The position numbers and the translations under genes are program-made. A stretch of DNA of 64,000 nt from Gremmenia infestans (Eukaryota > Ascomycota > Leotiomycetes > Helotiales > Hamatocanthoscyphaceae): the NCBI GenBank assembly GCA_032629725.1, contig JAFEVB010000018.1, positions 720,434-784,433 of the forward strand. The letters run 5' to 3'. Below, piece after piece: positions 54,938 through 64,000 of this stretch. Every line of letters starts with the position of its first letter. Position 1 is the first letter of the stretch. The notes under the pieces are model-generated. The model had not been told where the DNA came from. It did not search any database and saw nothing but the letters and a program-made list of their open reading frames with translations.

Positions 54938-57542
54938 CGCTGTGCACAATGCGCACGTACAGAGGGGGACTGTGAGGTTATCGATGTCTTGTGTCTATCC
55001 TGGCCGGGTTGACGAAGCTGTTGCTGGCTGATGAGGTCCGCAGATATCAATATCAAGCCAGTCCTGTCCTGTCCTGTTGCTTGTGATTGCGAAGGTCGCC
55101 TGGATCACCAATAGGACGAACTAGCTAGCATTGTGCAGCAGGATGTTGGCGCAGCAATCGTCCCAGGACTTTTCCAAGGCTGTCAGTGTTCAGCTGCGAT
55201 AGGGTAATTGTCGCGGTCTGACGGGTGATTAATTTCTGGAACAAATACGCGGATAATGGGGGTATATTCAGTTTGAAATGGGACGGGATTCGATTGATGG
55301 CGCGCGACGACGAGAATAGGACGAGCAACGAGTGAGTGGGAATTGAACTGAACTGCAGACGAGTGGACTGGTATGATGATGATGATGTCGGTGAGGGTGA
55401 GGTCGGAAGGAAGGAAGGGAGAAGACTGGTATGGTGTAGGTAGCCAGTCAGACCAGGAATTAAGAAGAGCGTGGAGGTTGGGCTGAGTTGGGTGGAATTG
55501 GATTGGAGGAGGAGAGTTGTTGGTTATGGAGCAGAAACCGACTGACAGACAGACGGACGGCAGATACAAGATCAACCACCTGCCTTTGCTTGGGGCTGCA
55601 ATTTCCTTTTCACGATCTAGCGAAGCCAAGCGGACTATCGTGACACCAATTCTGGCTGGAAAGGACTGTGATTCTAAAATAAATGTCTAAGAGAAGACTT
55701 GATGGAGAAGAGGGAATACCGAGTATTGGGATGTTAATATAACTTGATATATATCCTTGAATTCATTGACGTTGATTAGGACGGAGTCTCCGGTCTCCGC
55801 AGAAAGACGGGGAGAAGAAGGCTGCTTATATTGATATTTGCTTCTCCCTTTAAGACCAGCTGAACATCTGTATTATATGGAAATCAATAAATCTTTCTTG
55901 TAAAAAGGATGTCTTTTCCATAGTTGTTCTTTCTATATTAATTCCGTCCTCCCTCACAACCACCAAACCTTTCCATGTTATGCTTAACTCCAACCACACA
56001 TAACCTTACCTACCTACCACAGTTTCATCCCATCATCAATCATCGCGTCCTCTTTCCCACCTCAAACCCAAAGCACCACCTAGTACCGGTAGTCCTGCGC
56101 TCAAAACAACAACAACATCAAAGGCATAAACAATGTTTACTCCGTCTCCATCCCCATCCCCATCCCCTCTCGCACCCAATCCTCCCTCTCGTTCTCTTCT
56201 CCCACCAATCCCCCATCTAAGCCGCATTGACGTGGCACATTAACATCTCCGTACTATATAGCCCGCTACAAGGATCACCATGAAACATCCTCGCAGGTGA
56301 GATCATCGCAATCTTCAAGAATCAAAGCAAGCCGTTTCCATAAACAATCATTTCCCACTCTTCATGCTTTGTTTACTTGACTTTCTAAGTTTATAAATAA
56401 TAGTAATAATGATAATAATAATAACATTCTTTTACGAAACATGGTTAAACCTATTTCCGGAAATTCTTATACACCATGTTTCAAACCCCGTATCCATCCT
56501 ACTTGTAACGCAAACTCCATATGTTTGTTTATCATTTCTCTCTGAAGTATCGTAAGTATATTAATTGCTGGATTGATTGATTAATTACACAAACCTCACC
56601 TCGTTCGAAAAGCCTCTTTTCATCACCTGAAACACAGATCACTGGACACGAAGCTAAACAAAGAATATCTCCGTAGCACTCACTCACTCCGTACCGTCTG
56701 ATTTTAGTTTCAAGCGACGAAACGGAACTAGCGGGTACGTGCAGCTAGCTATCTTTCTCCCGAACCGAGTCCCGACTACCACCAGGACAGGTACCTTATC
56801 TAGGTCCTCATAAACGGGATCTTTCCTTTCCTCTCACCTTTCTTTTTATTTTAACTTGGAGGAATAAGATTTAGTTCTAGAACCGTACCATATTGTTTTA
56901 TACCAACCAATCTACTATTACAAGATAAAGTAAGCTTTTAAAATCCAGAGTAAGTTAAATTAATCATGTCGATGATCTATTCTATACCTAGGTATCTATA
57001 AAGCGGAAGGAATACCCTACATACATACAGTACAGATAATTTACCATACATCTATCTTTAGTAAAGAAAAAACAACAACTCCATACCTACCTACCTACCT
57101 ACCTATCCCCAATCAACTCCTTGCTTTTCAAACCCCCTCAATCTCTCACCCTCTTATTCTCTATATAATCAACTGCTATCTCTCCTACTCTATAAAATAC
57201 ATCCATGTCCATATCCACATCTACATCTCAATCGCTAAAAGCTACTTAAGCGGATAAACAGAACGAACAAACCGTCACGGACCAACACCAGCATTTCCTT
57301 GCCTCGCCTCGCCTACCTACCTTCTAGAAAGGTACTTCGTAGCCGTTGCCATGGCCATGGGCCGTTATGGTAATACAGTACCCTACCGGTCCATGGATAA
57401 TGAATACTAGGACGGGGAAGTCCGATCCCAGGATCTCGAGATCTCAAACTAGCAAGGAGGTAAATAAATACAAATTGATTCATATAAATCAAATGTACAA
57501 GGCAGATTAGAGACTCAAATGTATTTTATATCCGTCAGCCGT
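54938..57542. promoter_or_regulatory. Long upstream region of the Kin4-like gene
   Basis: These 2605 bases lie between the Kin4 start and the GWT1 stop. Pyrimidine-rich and TACC-rich stretches (for example ACCTACCTACC at 57084-57104) and A/T-rich blocks are seen. Open frames such as 55183-55629 lack any protein-like character. A long 5' UTR is plausible. Confidence 0.5.
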
Positions 57543-59095
57543 TTAATCTACATTTACAGCTTGATAGAAATGCCATACAAATCCAACCCCACCGCCAAAG
57601 CAGTAATCAGCCCCCCATAAACACCCAGTATCCCCATAGCCCCCCCTACTCCCAACATCCAACGTCTTCACCGTCAAATTCACAATCCCCGTCCCCAGAT
57701 TCGCCACCAGAAACACGAATAACCCGTTCCGATTATACGACTCCAGCACCCTGCTCGTCGCGAACTCATACGCCTCCTTCTCCTCCTTCGCAGTCGTTGC
57801 TTTGTACACGCCCGGGAAGAAGAATGTTTCGACCAGGCAGAAGCAGAGGATTTGCGTGCTATTGAAGGCGCTGATCCAGAGCACGTAGGGCAGGTTTGCT
57901 AGGCGTCGGGATACGCTCAGCGCGAGCCCGTATTTGTAATTCGTCGTCAGCATAAACAACGCTATCCAGAACCCGGACCAAGCTCCCAGCGTCAAGACGA
58001 GGCGTTTCCGCCGCTCCGTCCCAGTCGTGGCTGTAGATGACAGTTTCCGCGGCAGCACAAACATGCCTGTGCTCTGGCCCGCGAGGAAGATCGCTAGGTA
58101 TCCGAAGAAACTGAAGATGCCCTCGCGGTTCTGCGAGAAGAGACTGGTGCGGGGCGCGGTGAGGATAAATGCTTTCAGGGACGTGAATTCGAGCGCTACC
58201 TGGTAAACAGAGCCCAGCAAGACAGCAAGACCAGCGTACGAAGGGATGTATGCGAAAGCCGTCTGGAACAGTGCCAGGAACGGTGGCAGAAAGCCCAGTG
58301 TGAAGAAAAAGTTCCAATGCACCCCATACTCAGTGACATGTTCCGCGTAATCCAATCCCTTGACGCTGTATAACCTTATAAACCCCAACACGAGAAGTGG
58401 CAGAGAATGCCGTATGGATTTATATAATCGTGTGCTGAGTGCTGTGCTCTTGCCAGCTAACTGCTCTTTGAGAATCGGTCGTGCGGCCACAACGCCTGCA
58501 GAGAAAACGAAGGATCCGACACCCACGTCCATCAGCGATGTGCCCCAGTTCTCGACCTTTGCGAATCTGCGAGGGAAGATGCGGAAATCGACTGCCAAGA
58601 TGGCTAGACATGTTACAACCAGCATTGCGCCTCTGTATATGGTCAAGAAGGGTTTCTTGGGAAGCGGGTTCTCGGCATCAGCATCTTTTGTTTTCGGTGG
58701 GGGAACTTTGGATTTTTTCGAGAGCGGGGGGCGTGGGAGAGCGTAGATGATTGCTACGGGAGCGAGGAGGAGGATGTTGAGGATGATGGGTGTGGAGGAA
58801 TAGAGGGTGATTGCGAGGAGGATGGCGCAGACATTGAGGAGGAAGTCGACGGCGAAGGATAGTGGGGTATATGGTTTGAAAAAGGATTGCCGTGTTTGCA
58901 GAGCAGACCAGAGAACCAATGCTACCTTGGGATGTTTAGTATATATATCTCTGCTGGAGAAAAAAAAATACTTACGGGCGCAACTGCAGTAACATAGTTG
59001 ATCTCCCCAATCTCTCCGCCAGTAAGATTGGATACAAAGTCTTCTTTCAGAGCCTTGTAACTGGCAGCAATTGCTGCTTCTGCTGCCCTCGACAT
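57543..59095 (-). CDS. GWT1: GPI-anchored wall transfer protein 1 (inositol acyltransferase)
   Basis: Exons 58976-59095 and 57543-58925 join at a phase-0 GT-AG intron to 500 residues, the normal length for Gwt1 (PIG-W). The first exon encodes [20 protein letters not shown], typical of the family's N-terminus. About 11-13 hydrophobic helices follow, with the luminal/cytosolic loop [21 protein letters not shown] and the conserved [29 protein letters not shown] segment in pieces across residues 155-190. The [16 protein letters not shown] and [21 protein letters not shown] segments are also characteristic. It acylates the inositol of GlcN-PI in the ER during GPI-anchor synthesis and is the target of gepinacin and manogepix-type inhibitors (family knowledge). 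No lesions are seen. Confidence 0.95.
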
Positions 59096-60145
59096 TGTAG
59101 CAATTATTGTGGTGGAACGACGTCCATCCCTCGAGAGTTATATAGGTGGGCTCTGAAGATGCCAGAAGTCGCGTCGTACTGTAAAGAAGTGAGTCGCGTG
59201 GTCAGATCTCAAGCGAACTCAAACCTCATCCAATCCACCTCCGCTTTCCAGATATCCCCCACCACTCCGACATACATTTCCTTTCAAATAGATATTTAGT
59301 CACCGCTTTAATATGTGTCATATTGACTAACCACTCCATATGTTGTTGAAGTTGTTTTGGCCGTGGTGTCCTTTCTGAAGACTTTTGCTGCAAAAGGATA
59401 GCTCCTGACTAGGCATTAGGAGTCTCACCCATTGAGGACTTGAGGAATGTCCTCTTTGAAGACTATCCGTTGGCGTTTCGAATCATGAGAAGATAACGGG
59501 TGGCCTGAGACAAGTTGCTATGAAACTGCATCGCTTTCTGATTGAATATATTTTCTTGTCCAAAGCAAGCTGCTTGCGGAAGAATGACACATACGTGCCT
59601 CTCGAGTTGATGATCTACATGCACAAAACTTTCACCTGGGAGCCCAAATAGCCCAATAAGTATCGTTGCAGACTTAAATCATGTTGCGGGAGGGGTGCGG
59701 CTTGCTGTCAACGTTCAAGCAGTCTCTTTGTCCATAGTAAACATGTTCGTATGTATGTAAGGGACGTGTCAAACATTCTGAGGACCATCACCTTTCTTTG
59801 TGTTGACGTTCAAGAATTCTAAACCCAATCACAAGCTCCCACCTCGAGGAATGTACCCCTCAAACCCCATTCTATTCTTCTTATATACCAGCTCGCGACT
59901 CTATCTGCTGTTCTGCATGTCGTCCTGCAAAGCACTCATTTTTGTCATCAGAGTTGCCAGAATTTACTTTCGTATTTTTAAGCTTCCCCCTTCTCCCGAC
60001 GAGCAGGAACGCATTGAGTTTGGCAGACATCTTGCGTGAGACGCGTCAACTACCTTGGTGGAAAATACCCCAAGACCGTTGGATTGTTATTCGAAATACT
60101 CAATTGAGCTAAGAAATCATCCAATATCGCTTCAAAACCTTCAAC
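59096..60145. promoter_or_regulatory. Divergent upstream region of GWT1 and the BTB-like gene
   Basis: 1050 bases. The open frame at 59800-60039 is unsupported; nothing else coding is seen. Confidence 0.5.
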
Positions 60146-61317
60146 ATGAGCGAAACATCAACCGTTGCCCGAAAGCACCATACCGATCTCCAACAACTGG
60201 CAATCAGTAATGCCTCACAAGTTTTAAACAAACCTCGGTCCTCGAGTCAATCTTCATCTTCGTCCAGGAGCTCTTTTCCAAGCCCAAGTATTGTGGCAGC
60301 ACGTGCCTATCAACTCGACCACGAAATACCAATCGGACCAAAAGCCGACGCACAGCAGCGGCGCAAAAGCTTATTCGAAGCACATCAGTTCCCTCGTCGT
60401 CACTCTAACCTCCCTGCAGAGGGAGATCTTGCGGTGCAGCTAGGAAACTTCACCTTCTCTTCTTCAAAGAGCCAGCTACAGACAGTTGCAGAAACTCCAG
60501 ATGTGCCCAAGATCCAGATTGATGAAGCGGCTGATGTGCAGATGACTGGGATGAAAGAGAATGACTTGGTCAAGATCGGGAAGATTGCTTCAAGAGAGAG
60601 ATTGGATGATGTACTCGTCGCTGCTTCAGATGTCCCGTTTCTATATATCCATGATCGACTTAGGGACTGGGGCAGTGTTTACCTTGGTAATACAGAAACC
60701 GCAGATGCTTTTGTCAACGCTGTTAGCCTTCGTCGACCAAGTCTAGTCTTTACCACAGAAGGAGGTCATGCTTTACAACCCGGATCATCAAACCTAGTCA
60801 CTATTCGCGCGAGAGTAGCCCCCAGGGCGAAAGAACGGAAGCCCTTCTTGATACAGAGACAATTCGACATTGAGGATCTACGTACGAGCATCCCAGTATC
60901 TGGAAACCGATCAGCAGGAGCTAGTCCCCCAGGCCTTAGACGCTCCGCTCGACAACGACGGCTGTCGGCGCAGCCGCTGTCAAGCGAGAGCAAGATACGG
61001 GGACGCAAGGAGGGCCGGACCGGAAAGGACCCAGGCTCGCTAGGGAAAGGGGTTGTCCCTGTTCGTAAGTACTCTAGATGTAATAATGTCCGTGATTTTT
61101 TCTGACTGTTTTAGATATTGAATATGCACTTCACTATCTCCCAGTTCTAGGAGCATTGATGCTCTCTGGTCATGTCAGGAAGGGAGATTCCATCGACCTC
61201 CCGGTCCCTAGACCTGAAGCGTGGAGAGATGTCGTCTCGTATATTTATACCGGGAAGGGGGAGATGACACCGGCTATGAAAGAGGATATTTTATTCCTAG
61301 CTGGGAATGCTGATTGA
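60146..61317 (+). CDS. BTB-like fungal protein of unknown function
   Basis: Exons 60146-61064 and 61115-61317 join in frame to 373 residues. The ATG is at 60146 in the context CAACATGAG. Residues 1-130 are Ser-rich and disordered (SSSQSSSSSRSSFPS). A middle globular part (RERLDDVLVAASDVPFLYIH to GNTETADAFVNAVSLRRPSL) follows, then a basic linker with RRSARQRRLSAQ. The second exon gives HIEYALHYLPVLGALMLSGH, VRKGDSIDLPVPRPEAWRDV and VSYIYTGKGEMTP, the pattern of the end of a fungal BTB/POZ-like domain (a strand, then the ...W.DVV.YIYTG helix). The conserved end is truncated after FLAGNAD, which is short for the family. No further assignment can be made. Confidence 0.65.
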
Positions 61318-61676
61318 GAAAGTAAGGTTTGCATTTGCATGATGCGTTATGAGTTACGGCTGGATGAAATTTAACCTGCACTTACTTAACAAGCAAAGAA
61401 GTGTTGTCAGGTTTTAGGCAGAGACAAATATTCGCAACGTCCGTTTTAGTACCTTTGCAGCACGGCAATGTCAAGTGGTGCCATGACTACAGTAGTTTGG
61501 TGAAAACTCTACACTGCCGTAGTCGGATGCATCTCAGATTCTCAGTCAGATATCATTCATCTCCCAGATCCATCCTGCCATCCATCGATCTCAGACCCAA
61601 TACCACAATCTCATCTCAGGCCACATCTACCCAACACGACATTACTGTACCATGTAGTACCAAACATACCCACCAG

Positions 61677-61735
61677 ATCCATCCATCCATCGATCCATAT
61701 CCATCCATTCATCCATCGATCCATCGATCCAGCAT
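61677..61735. repeat. (ATCC/ATCG)n imperfect microsatellite
   Basis: Imperfect ATCC units interspersed with ATCGATCC and ATCCAT variants. Confidence 0.85.
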
Positions 61736-62224
61736 CCAGCATCATCTCTCGAATACGGAGGTCATTCGGTGGATTCTTTCATTCGGCACAACATCATAAT
61801 GTGCTCCCATGCACGGCATCTAGATCTAGCACACTAAATGCTGCGAGTTTAGCTTGAAGTGGACACTTCCATTGCCATTGCCATTGCCCACCTCCCCACT
61901 TTTGACACTACCATGATGCACAATACAAGGAATGGTTTTTACTCGCGCCAATGATTGATGTCATGTTCCATACTGTGATTCAAAAACCATTCGTGGTGTA
62001 AGTATAATATGTTATGTTAATTGCATACATGTATGTATATGTAGAGCTGTTTGGTTGTTGGGTTCTGGTATAATGCTATGGCGTATAGTCAATTATTATT
62101 GTAGGAACTAAAGCGCGACTCGGCACGCCCTACCCTGCCCTGCCTTGCCCCCTCCCTTGGCGATAAAAATGGGAATAGCGGGCGGGTACGGCGGGATTTA
62201 CCGTACTTGTAGGTAGCGAGTGGT

Positions 62225-62257
62225 TCTGTCTGTCTGTCTGGACTGGACTGGACTGGT
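62225..62257. repeat. CTGT and GGACT tandem repeats
   Basis: Four CTGT units are followed directly by GGACT units. Confidence 0.85.
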
Positions 62258-62819
62258 ACGAATAAAGTACATACTAGTATGTCATATTACTTGTAAAGAC
62301 GAAGGTCTACGGTAGGAGAGATTCGCAACGCCCTATATGTGGTACCTCTTTGGTTGGTTGTTTGCTTGCTTATTAAGACCATCTCTTTCTTACCTAACGC
62401 GTAAGGATGGATGAAGCTATACATTTACAAATCTATATATAGGCTGGGCTGGGGTTACTTAACTATCTCAGTATTGTCTTTACCTTTGCCCTTCCTTTGT
62501 CGTAGCTCTAATGACTTTTCGACGGCTATCTCGTAAATCAACAATATATCCATACATATCTTAACGCGAGTAAGCAGTAAGCATAATCTGAGCTGTGTCT
62601 GTGGCTGTGGCGGTGTTAGAACGAACTACTTGGGCGAGGTGGGGTGGATGGGATGTGATGTAGTGAACCCCGCAATCACGCACGGCTCGAGTCGAGGCCG
62701 CATCACATCACAGCACATTTCATCCCTCCCATGCTACCGAACCGAATTCCATCACATCACCTCATCTCACTCCACTTTCCTCCAAATCACATCTCAATCA
62801 CACCCACACAGATACTGTA

Positions 62820-62848
62820 TAGTACAGTACAGTACAGTACCGTACCGT
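62820..62848. repeat. (AGTAC)n tandem repeat
   Basis: Four AGTAC units are followed by CGTAC variants. Confidence 0.85.
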
Positions 62849-63027
62849 AGATACGATACACACAGCTAGATGATGCTACACACACATTTATACACTACAG
62901 TTACATTACTAATGCTTCATATAACTGCCTGCCCGTACTCGGTACGGCATAATGTAGCATTACAAGTACCGTACAACGTACCATGACAATCGTCCTATAT
63001 CTGTATGGACTCACTGTACTTCAAGCC

Positions 63028-63050
63028 TCCCATCCCATCCCATCCCATCC
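63028..63050. repeat. (CATCC)n tandem repeat
   Basis: Four to five CATCC or CCATC units. Confidence 0.85.
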
Positions 63051-64000
63051 AGCATTCAGTACTGCATGCAGGTCCCTCTGATCTCAGCGCCGTGAGGGGT
63101 GGGGTGGGGTCGAAGGTGGGATTCCTGGTTGATATGCGGGAAGGTATTTAAATAATACAAAAGACAAGGACAAGTTCCGTAGCTAAATAAATACCTTCGC
63201 TAGGTTAATCATTTATTCATTCATTTATTCTTTCTTCATCTATTTATTAGTAATATTCCCATTCTCATTAGTCTCCAATTTCTCGATGCCGAAAATGCTC
63301 TGCTCCTCTGCTCTTTGCTGTCCTGTCTAATCTAGTCTAGTCTAGTCGAAGTGGAGTAGTCTAGACGTGCGTGTACGAGTAGTGTGTTCGGTTCGGCAAG
63401 GCGCGGATTATGTATGGCGTGTTGCGCGGCAATTGAAATTGTGAATTAATAAATACCAGGGGCGTTAACAGTAAGCATGATGTGATTTGAATTGTGTTTC
63501 CTTGTCAGACACCTTGAAGGGATATGTGGAGAGCGTTTCGTTTAATATATACATCTATTTTCGTCCACCCACAAAGGTTCTCGTATACATATGTACAGTA
63601 CGTACCGTAGTAAAATAGTCAGGGGAAAAGACAGACAGAAACTCCCTTCTCTCTTCCTAGTCCTTACCTTGCCTTGCGTGCTTGCTTTCCCTTCCGGCCG
63701 TGACCGAATAATGTCGTGTAACGTGAGGTAGCTTCGGTTTAACCGCTTTCAGGCTATGGATTTCTAATATTATTCTCGAATCAAAACGAGAAGTTAGGCT
63801 TGCCAAAGGAGACATATCATATTCACATGTTTCATAAGCACGTGTATGTGTATAGTATGATGGTCCGAGAAAAGGGAAGGAAGGGGGAAGGGACTGGAAG
63901 GTAGGAAAGGAAAGGAAAGAATGGTGTGAGTGAGGGGAGAGGGAGGAGGGGTACTGTACGGAGGCTGTTGTGTGAGCACGTGCTTGCCAGCCACTGCGCG

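Larger units (their letters stand above)
61318..64000. other. Gene-free terminal 2.7 kb with microsatellites
   Basis: There is no credible gene. The frames at 61401-61799, 62630-62869 and 63794-63994 are low-complexity products of simple repeats. The stretch is rich in short tandem repeats and palindromes such as GTACCGTAC. It could be the long upstream region of a gene beyond the window. Confidence 0.6.

Noticed and set aside
58360..58750. Plus-strand frames opposite GWT1
   Set aside because: They are antisense shadows of GWT1.
61401..61799. 132-codon frame with HPSIDPYPSIHPSIHRS
   Set aside because: It is generated by the ATCC/ATCG microsatellite and has no protein character.
61677..63050. 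CRISPR-like array in the repeat-rich end
   Set aside because: The repeats are simple microsatellites of different units without spacers, and the organism is a eukaryote.

Overview
The window comes from a filamentous ascomycete (Pezizomycotina; a Leotiomycetes-like fungus is a guess). The evidence is short GT-AG introns of about 48-90 bases with CTAAC-like branch sites, TTAGGG-type telomeric sequence, and fungal families: GWT1, a Kin4-type kinase, a Clr5-domain protein, a fungal CorA-like transporter, a fatty acyl-CoA synthetase, a DUF7025/AAA ATPase and a STAND-like protein. There are no rRNA, tRNA or CRISPR features and no recognisable intact transposon.

The dominating structure is a 16.29-kb perfect inverted repeat. 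Bases 1-16291 are the reverse complement of 17754-34044: position x pairs with 34045-x, and every reading frame in one arm has an equal-length partner with no net indel. A 1.46-kb non-palindromic, G/T-rich spacer (16292-17753) separates the arms. It holds degenerate TTAGGG-like repeats (16878-16970) facing degenerate CCCTAA-like repeats (17049-17134), a head-to-head telomere arrangement. The right arm runs smoothly into single-copy sequence. The left arm stops at base 1 inside the acyl-CoA synthetase gene that is complete only on the right (33919-36426). The simplest reading is that the true chromosome end lies in the spacer and the left arm is a fold-back (palindromic-read) assembly copy. A very recent telomere fusion or inverted duplication is the alternative.

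The subtelomeric arm (best read as 17754-34044, telomere at left) carries a telomere-proximal kinase-like gene, a decayed chitinase-like gene, a pseudokinase, a polyketide-synthase dehydratase scrap, a broken ipa-like gene, an amidohydrolase divergent from a metallo-beta-lactamase-fold gene, a broken DUF7025/AAA ATPase gene and a broken STAND-like gene. Several have in-frame TAG or TAA codons where CAG or CAA is the natural reading, which fits CpA-to-TpA (RIP-like) decay.

The single-copy part (34045-64000) is an ordinary euchromatic gene series: long-chain acyl-CoA synthetase (-), SDR (+), CorA-like transporter (-), Clr5-domain protein (+), Q-rich/K-rich protein (-), four-TM protein (-), an acidic/lysine-rich protein built from phase-0 micro-exons (+), Kin4-like kinase (-), GWT1 (-), and a BTB-like protein (+). 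The last 2.7 kb are gene-free and rich in microsatellites. The micro-exon gene at 47712-49570 is the most unusual real gene: seven consecutive internal exons (15-111 nt) are all multiples of three in phase 0, so any of them could be skipped without a frameshift.
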